This document shows positions 1-11,400 of a stretch of 64,000 nucleotides of DNA, piece by piece. This DNA is from Neelides folsomi. Taxonomy: Eukaryota; Arthropoda; Collembola; Neelipleona; Neelidae. The notes beneath the pieces are model-generated. The model had not been told where the DNA came from, did not search any database, and saw only the letters and a program-made list of their open reading frames with translations. Numbering within the stretch: position 1 is the first letter of the stretch; the number at the start of each line of letters is the position of its first letter. Location: contig JAQGBZ010000023.1 in NCBI GenBank assembly GCA_034687125.1, positions 346,819-410,818 of the forward strand. The letters run 5' to 3'. The position numbers and the translations under genes were made by a program.

Positions 1-1305
1 TGTAGGATTTATAATTTGCTTATTGTGAATTCTGAATAGAGACTAGTGATCCCCAAACCTGGGCACAAATACGAATATTTTATCAAAGGAATTTTAAAGG
101 AATTTTAACACCAAAATAAAAATTATTTTATCTTCAACATTTTGGCGAATTTAAATTAACCTATATTTTTGAATATGGGAATGAGTGCTTAAGTAGATTT
201 AAGAGATTCTTCTTGATATGTCTTCTCTCATTGTCAGTCAGCATTACTTTATTACAGAGCAAAGATTACTTGCTTATAATATATTGTTGAGTTCTTTTTG
301 AGTGAGAAGATTTCTACCCCCTTCGGTGTCTCAACAATAACAATGAAATTCACGACCTCAAAATTCATTTAATGTTAAACGGGACTTTCGAATCGAATAT
401 ATCAATATGACAATTCTAAATACTTCAATCTCAATAGTCATTTTTTGTCATTTGAGTTCGCTATACTCTTATTAGTTCGCTATACTCCAATTTGGATAGA
501 AATATTATTAATTCTGTTTTATTTTTAATTTAATAGTTTGTTAAGAATAATGAACCTTTATAAATTATCTTTATAAATTATAATGTATGCAATATCTACA
601 TTGTATGTAGGTACATGTAGAGTACAATGTATTTATGCGGTGTCATTGTTAATACCTATATTTTTCTCATAGAATTGCATTTAATCTAAAATATTTTTTT
701 GCTCGGTTTAGAAAATAGATGAATACAGCATATATTATGTGTATAGTAAATACAATTTTATAAAAAAATCTGCAAAGAAAGGAGACAAAGAAAACAGAAG
801 GCGCATTTTAGTATTCGGAGTCATCTACCAAAATCGCGTGATACTGGACATACTTTTAACATATAACCCCTTTGTGTGTGCGAATCAATTCCCCTAAGAT
901 GTAAGACTACACTCGAATCCCCTATCTCCCATTTGCTCCTCTTTACATCCGTGCTTCTCACATGTATTCACTAGCTCACTACGCTTAAATGTGGTGAATT
1001 TAAACTACATTATTAAATAGATAATAAGTATTTGAATTTTTGTTTGATAAAAATATAAAATAATTACTGTTAAAGTAATTAAACGTATTTAATTTGGAAA
1101 TTTGATACAATACTCCGAAAACTTCCATTCAATTCTTCTAAACATTTTAAACATTTTAATTTTATAACAAAGAGAAATTGAAATTTTCTTTGTACTTTTA
1201 CTAATAAGGCCAATTAGGTCAGTTGTGTTAATATAAGTTAGAGGTTTAATTTTGTGAAAGTTGTGTTTGGGATGCAGCTGACCGAGTGAATTATGAAATT
1301 CAACA
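1..1305. other. Intergenic sequence upstream of the Rab-like gene
   Basis: This stretch is AT-rich. I see no spliced gene, RNA gene or repeat array. The only long open frame, on the minus strand at 1089-1340, overlaps the start of the Rab-like gene and has no homology I recognise. The last few hundred bases presumably hold the promoter and 5' UTR of the Rab-like gene. Confidence 0.5.
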
Positions 1306-2310
1306 ATGGCTGTCGTCAAAATTCCAGAACAGAAACTCATCTTGTGTGGAGAATACGGAGTAGGGAAAAGCAGTTTATTCAGGAGATTTGCGAATAATTC
1401 GTTTGTTGCAGCAAATGATAGAAAATCAACATTAGGATTAGATTTCTATTCTAAAGTCTATTCATGTGAAGCGAAAGATATCAAGGTAAGACATTTTCAA
1501 TTGTCACAATTAATAGAATCATCGATTCAAATTGTTTAATAATTTTTATTTTGTGAAATTATTTTTAATACTATTTGCAGTTGCAATTATGGGATACTGG
1601 AGGAATGGAGCGTGTCGCATCGGTCACATCAAGCTATTATAAATTTGCTGAAGCAGCTATCCTCGTCTTTGCTCTTGATGACATTGACTCCTTCCATGCT
1701 CTCGCTCAACATTTACTTGAAGTAATTTTTATTTATTTTATTCAAGATTACTTACTAAAACACTTGTAAAATAAAAATATTAAGCAAAAGTTTGTTATAT
1801 CTTTAATTAAAATTGTTGTTTTTATCAAGGTCGTATCGTACGCAGAAAATGCAAAAATTTTTATTTGTGGGAACAAGTCAGATTTAAAAGAAGAGATTAG
1901 TGAAAATGATATCGAAACATTCTGGTATGATAAAGAATTTTTATAACTAAATCCTAATATTATATGCATAAAGTCATTTAATTTTACTACCGTTTGCTTT
2001 TAGACTAATTTGTATCTAAAAAATTATTAGATAAATTATTAGAAACATTATTAATAATATTGTTATATATTTTATTATTATTTATAGTGAACAGTGCCAT
2101 ACACTTATAAGCGGTGTATTCAAGACATGTTGTAAGACAGGCGAAGGTGTAAATGAGATGTTTGAAGAAATTGCAAAACTCTGTGCCGTGTCAAACAGCT
2201 CAAGAATGGATCTTCAGTCAATGGAAGAATCAGATTCATTTAAGGTCACTTATTACAACAATGTCGAACCAACCGGTGGGCAAAACGACAATGACAACTG
2301 TTTGTGTTAA
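1306..2310 (+). CDS. Rab-like small GTPase with non-canonical switch II
   Basis: Four exons (1306-1485, 1581-1721, 1830-1924, 2088-2310) join in frame into 212 residues, the normal size of a Rab-family GTPase. All introns are GT-AG. The P-loop GEYGVGKS is at residues 15-22, the switch I Thr is probably T42, the G4 motif NKSD is at 122-125, and a degenerate G5 (CCKTG) is near 153. The protein ends in CLC, a CXC motif of the type that Rab geranylgeranyltransferase modifies, so it is probably membrane-anchored and acts in vesicle traffic. The switch II box reads WDTGGMER at 64-71, where Rabs usually have WDTAGQER. The catalytic Gln (Ras Q61 position) is Met and the preceding Ala is Gly. From family knowledge this should reduce intrinsic GTP hydrolysis. 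I cannot name the orthologue with confidence. The ATG at 1306 is the first in frame and leads directly into the GTPase fold. Confidence 0.88.
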
Positions 2311-2377
2311 ATAACCATAACTTAAAAACCAGTAAAAGCTTGTATTAATTTAGCACAAAATTATTGAATTATCTTAA

Positions 2378-2383
2378 AATAAA
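2378..2383 (+). promoter_or_regulatory. Poly(A) signal of the Rab-like gene
   Basis: AATAAA lies 68 bases downstream of the stop codon of the Rab-like GTPase, a typical place for a short 3' UTR. Confidence 0.55.
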
Positions 2384-3019
2384 TTTTTGGTAATACTTTC
2401 GCATTCGCATTTTATTGTTAGTATCAATTCACAGAGTATTTTATATATTATCTTCTTACAATATAATGCCCTAACCCCCAACTCTGTAAAATCTACCTAT
2501 TTTAAATTGATTATGTATCTCTATAATATTATTTATAGAATCGAATTAATTTTATAAAAAATGAATTGATATTAACATTAAGAATAAGTTAATTATAATA
2601 GACTTTAGATTATAACTATAATTGGTAATTTGGTCCTATCTGATATATAGATATCAGCATGATGTGCGAATGTAATGGTTGTGTAGATTACCTTTAAAAG
2701 TGCTGTACTCATTTAGAATTTTTAGCAAAAGATTCATATATTTATATTTGTAATTTGATACAATGAAATGTTTAGAATTTCCTAAGAGTTTTAGTTAGTA
2801 TTTGTACAATATTACATAAATCTTGTTCTATAATTTTACTTACCAGCTTATGACTATCATAATTGTTGGTACAGTATATATGGTATATTACATTCTCAAT
2901 ATTTATAGCACGTAAATTGAGATTTACAATATAATGCGGAATGTGTTTGCCAATGAACTCTATGTAAAGATTCGGGTGAGTTTGTAATCATTATGTATAA
3001 ATGTAGTTAAATACTTCAG
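2384..3019. other. Intergenic AT-rich sequence
   Basis: I see no coding exon, RNA gene or repeat between the poly(A) signal of the Rab-like gene and the fold-back element that begins at 3020. Confidence 0.45.
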
Positions 3020-3728
3020 GAGCTCGTTTCATCGGACACTTTTAACTTATTATTTTGGAAATTTTGACCAAAATCGTTTCATCGGAGAATTCAAAGTCAA
3101 AATTCAGTTAAAAGTACATAGTAATAAGTTAAATATTTCCAAATGTGTTTCATCGAAACGCTTACTTTTAAAATAAACTTTTAACTTTTACTTTATAATT
3201 GCAAAGTATTGAAGATACTTTGCGATACTTTTTAAAATCACATAAACCACAATTTCAACTCTTCTAGCGTTTCCAATCTCTTCCAACTGTTAGATAAGTA
3301 ACTAAATATTATTATTTATATTTAAATGAATAAATGTATGTACTTAAAAAGTGTTTATTATGCAATTAAGAATCTTTAGTAATTTTGCCTATTTTGTAAA
3401 TTATCCCTGTTAATGTGTTTGCAATACCTTTGATGACGATGACTAATTGGATGAAAAGGTGAATGAAGTCAAGCTGAGGAATACGATATTCGATGAATGG
3501 AAATTGATTTGAATTCCTTTGGATTCAATGCTTATAAATTGTCAGTGTTACAATCTATTATACTTTGCAAAGTAACTTTTTACTTTGGAATTAATTCAAA
3601 GTAACTTTTTACTTTGGAATTAATTCAGAGTAACTTATTTTTTGTGATGAAACGCATTTACTTATTACTTTGAATTAATTCAAAGTTAAAAGTTAATAGT
3701 CAAAGTGAGTTTCCGGTGAAACGAGCTC
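3020..3728. mobile_element. Fold-back / MITE-like element with GAGCTCGTTTCA ends
   Basis: The 709-bp unit starts with GAGCTCGTTTCATCGGA and ends with its inverted repeat (one T/C mismatch). The trinucleotide CAG flanks it on both sides (3017-3019 and 3729-3731), a possible target-site duplication. The motif GTTTCATCG recurs inside the left half (about 3026, 3075 and 3147), and its complement recurs in the right half (about 3645). Many short direct and inverted copies of ACTTTTAACTT and AAGTTAAAAGT occur between the ends. There is no transposase frame, so this would be a non-autonomous element. Its superfamily is not clear; a 3-bp duplication would fit a Harbinger-type element. Confidence 0.65.
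3572..3637 (+). repeat. 29-bp tandem duplication inside the fold-back element
   Basis: A 29-bp unit beginning GTAACTTTTTACTTTGG lies at 3572-3600. It is followed at once by a copy at 3601-3629 that differs by one base, then by the first bases of a third copy. Confidence 0.8.
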
Positions 3729-3731
3729 CAG

Positions 3732-4796
3732 GTGAAAACAATGAAATTTAAAACAGAAATTAGAAATAGGTATTATCTGATACTATATATGTACATATTT
3801 CAATATAACACCTTACATAACTAATTAATTACGTCGCATTATTTACCCTACGTTTGCTTTTCTAGTCTAACAAATTATGTGTTTATTGAACGTTTGTACA
3901 GGTTTGGATACGTATTGATAAGTATATCAATATCACTTGTTTATAAATTAATTGTCTTCATTTTTAACTAATAAACATGTAACAATAAATTAACCAATTT
4001 CTTTCTCACATTGTGAAGTCATTTTAATCCATATCAGCACCAAAATAATTTTTCTTTACTCTACTATTTATTACCTGTTATTAAGCAATAAGCTATACGG
4101 ATGCATAATTATTGTGGTACTGACCATGAGTAGGATTGTTAATCTTCTGCATTTCACTTTGGTATATTATTAATTTTTCATAATTTGAATATTAAATTTT
4201 TATTAAAACTTTTCTCTTCCCCGATAGCATAGGTTGGTTTTGGGGCTTATACTGATGGTGAACACATAATATGTTATGTACATCTATCCAATATTTGCAG
4301 TATATAATTTGTTATTTAGACGTTTAGCTAAGGCTATGCGTTTGTAAGACAAAACTATATTTAATTATAATGCCACGGTTTTCTGCTTTTCCATCTTTTA
4401 TACAAAAAGCGGACAGGTAAGTTAAAAAGATAATAATATGGGCAGGGGTTCTGCCCCAAGGCCTTTGAATCCTTTTTTCAACCTGTCTTATTTTATTCAA
4501 AGTGAACCCGCATCTGCATTTGAGTGCTGAACTTCTTCAAGGAAAAATTCGCCCTTTGTTCCCAGAACCTTTCATAAAAGTTAAAATCAGTTAATCCTCT
4601 TGTGAAATTATAGCTATTTTGATTAAATAATTAATAACCAAATAGGGTTTTTCTTCAACAACTCCAAACAAGAAAAGGATTGGCTTGACATAATATGAAC
4701 ACATAACATACTTTTTAATTGGTAAAGATAAATCTCTCACATCTCTCATATTTTAATCATAATATTAATTAATATAAATTAAAAGAAATCTTACTA
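3732..4796. other. Intergenic AT-rich sequence
   Basis: This lies between the fold-back element and the nested MITE pair. I see no gene or repeat array in it. Confidence 0.4.
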
Positions 4797-5568
4797 TACA
4801 GTTTAATCCGCTAAGAGGTTGACATAGGGGAAATGAAAGTGAGTTAGTAACTTTGGATAATCCTCAAATAAACAAAAAAAATGAATTTTGAAAAATGAAA
4901 TTCAAATATTATCAACATTTGCGAAGATAGTAGGAAGCGAATTTTCTTCAACAAATCATTCAAACGTGTCAAAGCACTTCAATTACAACATTCGGCCACG
5001 TCCGAGATGGATTAGAGCAACGATCATTTCATTGTTTGTTTCAAAATGGTGCTCAGTTTGAGCACTAAGACTACTCTTACGCTAATTAGATTTTTAAAAT
5101 TAAAAGTTTTTGTTTATTTGAGGATTATCCAAAGTTACTATATTCTATTCAGAAAATCCGTGCAGGTGAGTTTGAAAAACCCGCACATAATTTCCAGAGA
5201 TACGAATTTCAATTTCACTGTTACTATTAATTGTAGTATTGCATATGCAATATTTAAACCAATTCATTACCCATCAACAAAATACATAACATAACTATTT
5301 CAATAACATTTCATTGCATTTGAATTTTATTGATGTTTTAATGAAACAATAAAATAATGAAATTGAGGCCAAAATATAAAATAAACATTAAACTTTTTCA
5401 AAAACAGTATAAATTAGCATTACTACAATTAATAGTAACAGTGAAATTGAAATTCGTATCTCTGGAAATTATATGCGGGTTTTTCAAACTCACCTGCACG
5501 GATTTTCTGAATAGAATATAACTCACTTTCATTTCTCCTATGTCAACCTCTTAGCGGATTGAACTGTA
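4797..5568. mobile_element. TA-flanked MITE with ~150-bp inverted arms, interrupted by a second MITE
   Basis: The element runs from CAGTTTAATCCGC at 4799 to the inverted copy ending at 5566, with TA on both sides (4797-4798 and 5567-5568). CAGT ends and a TA duplication are typical of Tc1/mariner elements. The right arm (5418-5566) matches the left arm with only a few differences, but only if the left arm is read as 4799-4846 joined to 5141-5242. The bases between are a separate insertion. Without that insertion the element is about 474 bp with a central spacer of about 175 bp. It has no transposase frame. The open frame at 5046-5294 spans part of these repeats and is not a gene. Confidence 0.85.
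4847..5138. mobile_element. 292-bp TA-flanked MITE nested in the larger MITE
   Basis: There are perfect 32-bp terminal inverted repeats at 4847-4878 and 5107-5138, starting GTAACTTTGGATAATCC. TA lies at 4845-4846 and again at 5139-5140. The intact right arm of the host element reads GAGTTATATTC where the left arm reads GAGTTA-insert-TATATTC. That is exactly what insertion at a TA dinucleotide with TA duplication gives. It is therefore younger than the element it sits in. Confidence 0.88.
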
Positions 5569-5615
5569 GATAAAATCATTAAATAATTTTTTCCTAGAAT
5601 CTGTCAAACTGAACC

Positions 5616-8227
5616 ATGAGCGTGAGTTTAAACGGACAAGTTATTCAAAAGTTGTATGGAATCATCTGTGATTTCCTACAAGCACGTTACAATGGGAAGA
5701 TATTTACCCTTTCGGCTCTGAGCATTGAGCCAGGATCTGCCTTGGGTGAAAACTATCTCTCTTGCATCTTCAAAGTTAAATTCACTTGTAAAGCAAATGA
5801 AAATGAGCCGGAATTCTTTGACCTCATCTTCAAATCCCAATTGATAAAGAATGAAGTACAGGCCGACATTGGGGCCAAATTCTTTTGGAACATCATGTTC
5901 ATGAAAGAGAAGATGATCTATTCGGACATTATTACCAAGCTGGTGGATTTGAATGGCGGAAAGAACATGGGTCCAAATTTATTGCATTTTTATTCGGAAG
6001 AAGAAGAATATTCCTGTTTGCTTTTAGATAACCTCATCTCACTTGGATATGAAATACCGAAATCTGAAGGAGACGCGTTGTCCATTGAAAATGCTAATTT
6101 GATCGTACGAGCACTCGCATGTTTCCACGCGCTATCATTGGGTGAATTTTATATTTTGGTTAATAATCTACATTTAAACATAACACACATATTATTCATT
6201 ATGATTTGCATGTTGTCCAACGATAATATTATCCCTATTGTAACTTTGGTTTTAAATTCATAAATATTCATATTTTATATTAGCAAATGAATTTTTTTCG
6301 CATTCTACCATATTAATTTGCTTATATTAACTAAAATAACCTTATTCTCCTTATTATTTTAAAAGTTAATTAAGTTTAAAATAACACATCTTTCCCTATT
6401 AAATTTGAAACATTTTTTCCCAGTCTAGAAAATAATAAATTAATTGAGCTTACGAATACATACTGTCTATATGAAGTTATTTTAACTCGATAGATAAACC
6501 TTTAATTGATACAAGAGTCATTTTTAATCCACAATCTCCATATTTTTCAATGAGTTAATTGAATTATTATTTTCAAGATTAATTAAATTCCTTAATTTAT
6601 GGCAATATGACTTAATCCTGCGACAGGTCTAATATATTAGATTTATAAATTGGATTTTAAATCGTTCTGCCCCAACCAACAGCACTCCAGCCCTCAGCCG
6701 CATCCCAAACAAATATTTTTGAAGATTAAATTAACCATTCTATTAATATTTAATTATACTCACTGAAAAGTAGGGAGATTCTGAATTAAAAATTACTTTT
6801 ATATCAATCAAAGATGTAGAATTCAAATAAAAATAGTTCCACGTTGTCAATATTCAGTCTTTAGCGAGAATTTTTTATTTAATTTGAAAATCAGTTAAAA
6901 CATAATATGCAAACTATAATATGAGCTTTTAAAATTAACTATTAATGTACAATATTACTCCTAATATTGTTATTCATAGGTATGTGATTTAAAAGCCATG
7001 TACTTTAAGGCGTGAAACAAGAAGTAGAACCCTTAAGAACACTCAAAAATAGGACATAGGACCTTTGAGCACTTTTAAATGAATTGTTATTCAATATATT
7101 GGTTTCCAGTAATTCTTTCCTTTGTTCTCTCTCTTACTTTGGATTACCACGAGCTGCGAATAGCTCCAATACGCTCGACAAGAATTGGTCTATAAAATTT
7201 CGCTTTAAGCTCTCCATTGACTTTAATCGTTTCAATCGATTTTACCCACCGTTTTCTTTATTTTAAGGTTTTTAAATCAATCGGCTTTTATTACAACATA
7301 GGCGAAAATTCCCTCCATTTTCTAACACAAAAATACATATAAACTTTAGCGCAGTTGTTTTGATACATCTATCCTATATTTTCATAAAAATTTTAAAAAT
7401 GACGAAAGACAAAATGTGCTTTATAAAACATTAAGTTACATAAATGTTGACAACTTTCTTTATATGTAGTTTTAGAACATGGTGAAGATCAACAACCGAT
7501 TCCAGAGAAATATGAATTTTGCAGTGAGAAGGCCGAAATGATGTTTTCTCCTATGCTGGACACAATGAAGTCCTTCATAAATAACTCTTATTTGGGAGTC
7601 ATAAAGTTAGCAGAAAAGTTCAGACCCGATATTGTTTCTCGTCTTCAACGAATTCACCAAGAGAAATCCGTCTGGGAGCGTCTTGTTTCTTTCACTCGAC
7701 CCAACGTTTCCTCGTTCAATTGTCTCTGTCACGGAGATGCTCGGCTTAATAACATTTTCATTAAAAATGGCGTCGTGAAATTCATCGACTTTCAGCTTGT
7801 CCGCTACACTTCGCCAATCACCGATATCCTGTACTTATTATATTTTGGAGCTACGCGAAAAAGCTCAAGGAAAAAATCTATCAAAGAAATCCTATCGAAT
7901 TATTACGAGGAATTTCGTAAGGTGCTGAATAATCATCCTCAAGTTTCATTTCCACGAGCCATTCAAGACTTCAATTTTCAAAAATTGGAAGAGGAATATG
8001 AAACCATGAAATTGTTTGGTTTCCTTATTGCAATGACTTTTTTGCCACTTGTTTTGAATCATAGTGGAGATGTTGAGAAGTCAACCACTGAAATGAGCGA
8101 TCAAGAGAGAGACGCCTTTATGAACGATAGAGCAGAATTAATTTTAAGAATGGGAACTAATTTTCAACCGTTACGAGAAAGAATTTTTGAAACTTGTGAT
8201 GAAATGATTGAGGGAAATGTGATTTAA
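5616..8227 (+). CDS. EcKL / CHK-like small-molecule kinase
   Basis: Two exons (5616-6141 and 7470-8227) separated by a 1.3-kb intron join to 427 residues, the usual EcKL length. The catalytic loop HGD is at residues 263-265 with Asn at 269-270, followed by DFQ at 282-284 (KFIDFQL). This is the CHK/EcKL version of the choline/aminoglycoside kinase fold. An acidic N-lobe with hydrophobic segments precedes it. Family members are known or proposed to phosphorylate ecdysteroids or detoxify small molecules in arthropods; the substrate here cannot be read from sequence. The exon 2 start could instead be 7476, which removes two residues; I prefer 7470. A splice-acceptor-like TTTTTTCCTAG just before the ATG suggests a 5' UTR intron. 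The gene starts 47 bp after a nested MITE pair, which may sit in its promoter or that UTR intron. Confidence 0.88.
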
Positions 8228-8412
8228 TCAAAATCTAAAGTTTATTTGATTTCATAAACAAACGAATCTCTACAGGTATGTATTGTTGTAGTATTAAAAA
8301 AGGTGCTTACAAAACTTGTAAAAAAGCAATATAATTTTAATTAACTTGTATTTTACTAAATTTTATCTAAATACTAAAAATATTAGTAAATAAGTAAATG
8401 CTGAACGTATGT

Positions 8413-8418
8413 AATAAA
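8413..8418 (+). promoter_or_regulatory. Candidate poly(A) signal of the EcKL gene
   Basis: AATAAA lies about 190 bases after the stop codon at 8227. Other A/T-rich hexamers nearby could also serve. Confidence 0.4.
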
Positions 8419-11400
8419 TAATAACATTTAAATACGTTTTTAAACTATTTCATTTTATTTTTCAATTTGTATAATACATAATTTTAAAAAAGTTTTATTT
8501 AACTTTTCAATAAACTTTTTAAACATAATAATATGATTTTATTTCAAAGTATATAATAATTACATTAAATAATGTTCATTGAATCAGATTTAAGTTCCAA
8601 TTAAATTTTGAAGTGGAACCGAAGTTTTCGAGTTTGTCGTCATATTTGTCGGTTCAATATACAAGGTTCATTGTGAATTCAGGTCATTCTTTGGACGAGG
8701 AATTTCTGGAATATAATTTCTGTGGGCTTCTGAAGTGGCATGTGAAGAGGAAACTCTCTTGACTCTCCCAGAGAAAATGATCGATAGACTCGAGTTGATT
8801 CCTAATTTCAGCTCTCATTCCTTTTATCATCTATCCAAATACATGAGATCATCTTTCTTCCAGTAAGCCAATATGGCAAACCCAGAGATATTACATATTG
8901 TATATTATAAATTTGTAACCTTCCATGATACAAATTCATCTCTGGTTTTACAAACATGGTAATTTAAAATGATGTCATCTGGTCAATCAAATAGCTCATA
9001 AAGTCAACTGTGCATCACTCTTTCATTCAGAATTGAGATAATAAAAAACTTCACTTGCTCAAAGCACTTAATTGCTAACACTAAAATAGTTTGTAGTGAT
9101 TTTAATTGGCAAATAATCTTTCCAACTTATTTAATCTGACATTCTTATTCATTCATTTCTCAAATACAAGTCCATTTAAATCAAAAAATAAATGTTTGAG
9201 TTAGATAAACCCATTCTTAGAATCCATTAGACCAAGTTGTGTATCACGAATAAGTAGCATGATTTGCAAATAAATAGAAATTGAATATACAAAGATGTAA
9301 AGTATGTACATACAATAATAGAACGTCTTAATTTAATTTTATCATTTATAGTTTCTGGAAAAATGCAAATTTCGTCGTTTGATGCAATCTATGCAAATTA
9401 AACGATTAATCTTCACAATACTTACAAGATATACGAGGTGTTATTCGTTTTAGCAATAGATTAAGTATTATTGTTTTATGGATAAGTGTGCTATATATCT
9501 TTGAATGTATAAAGATTTAAGATTTTATGAGAATAATGGAACAAATGAGAAAAACATTATAATCTTCCTCTTCTTCCTTCCGTACCATTTCAACTTCTTC
9601 TTCATTTACTTAAAAACATTTTCATTCTCATAATCTCAAGGTATTTTTAGTAAAAATAACTCTCATTCAAGAAATTTATATTCAAGATCTTATCGAAATT
9701 AAGTATTATTTTCACTCTCATTGTCAGTCAATCACTTAATGTTTTGTTAAACAATGCCTAAAAGTACAAATATAAGGTAAATGCTAATAGGTAATAATAC
9801 AGAGAAGTTTACTGAATAACAAACAAATACGTATGTACAGATAGTTTAAGTGTTTTTAATGCTTGGGCTTATCAGTTGAAGATTTTTATTGAATTTCTCT
9901 CCGAGTATAAGTAATAATGTATTTAATAAAGAACCTTTAACAATTAATTAAAAAGGCTATTTTTTACAAATGCGTATAGTACTTAATATATGTAATGTAT
10001 TGTACTAAACAAAATTTATAATTCGGCATTAGTAGGTTTTGCAATGTTGATTTTTATATACGAATCCAGGTCATTTGGATTAGTTTGAGAGAGAAATTCA
10101 TTTCGTCTGTAATTTGAATCTTCTATTCTTTGTTTCATTTCGCTGTGTCTCTGAAAAGGTTAATTAAATCCGACAGCTACCTTCATGTTCTTCACACAAG
10201 ATTCATCTCATCAGCAAGAAATCAGAGGTTATGCTGATGTCATCCCATCTAAATACAAGTATCTAAATACTATACATACTACCTATGTAATCTAAAAGCA
10301 TTCTAAACAGTATTAGTAACATAGAACATTCTACACAGGTCTAAACTTCTACACTTGTCATGGACGGGGACACATTGGACACGGTATAGTGTAGTAACCC
10401 ATTTACATTTGTTAATTAAATGAAACATTGTCATACAACTGAAAAAATACATACAAATGCTTCTGAACATTCACACACATCCATGGTCAATTAAAGTACC
10501 GGGATGCTGAATACACCAACAATATGAATATACAGATACCAAATACAGATACCATATATAACTTTTTTTTATCGTATATGAGTTTATTGTAATTTTTTAT
10601 ATGTTTTTGGATGTATTTATAAAATTAGCTAGAAATTGCACGTTATAAATATAGTAGGATAAATATACTTCCTATCTACTACCTACATAATGTAAACACT
10701 TAAATATTTAAGTCGAAGAATTCTTTCATCATTCCTTCCGCCACATTCAAATAAAAGAGTTCTAAGAAATGAAGAAAATGGAAAATTCTTAACATCTCCT
10801 CTGGGTGGTGACAAATTTCACGGACATTATTCTCTTAACTTTGCTCCTTCAAATTCCCGTCTATGTAATGTTACTAACTATGTTTAAAATTAGGTTATGA
10901 AGGAAACGCCACTAGCTGATATCGAATGAGGTAGCACTTTGCTTTGTAATTAGCGCTAATTATAATTATCAACTACTAATATTATGTAATCTTGTTTGTT
11001 ATGTAGGAAAAATAATTAAAACCATTAAATCTCACACTATGAAAGATTTGATAATCCAAATGTTCACTTAATTGTAAATAATATTTGTCACATAATACTC
11101 AATACATTCGTTTCATACGTAGAATGTCGATAATACCCGGGACACTTGAAGATTCGTATTTATATCTATTGTAAATACAGGGTTTATGTGATCAATTCAA
11201 AGAATTAAAATCTATCTGTAGATGTACGGTACAGTACAGATAGACACATACATAATTTCTATTATCCATATTAAAAATTACATAAGATTACATATTACTT
11301 ATTTATTTTTATATTTAATTATTGTGTCTATCAATCACGCAATTATTGTAAATAATTTGTCTAAATAGTTTATCAACAATGATCAAATAGTACAAAAAGT

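Noticed and set aside
5046-5294. Open frame of 82 codons on the plus strand
   Set aside because: It spans the end of the nested MITE and the left arm of the host MITE, so it is repeat sequence, not a gene.
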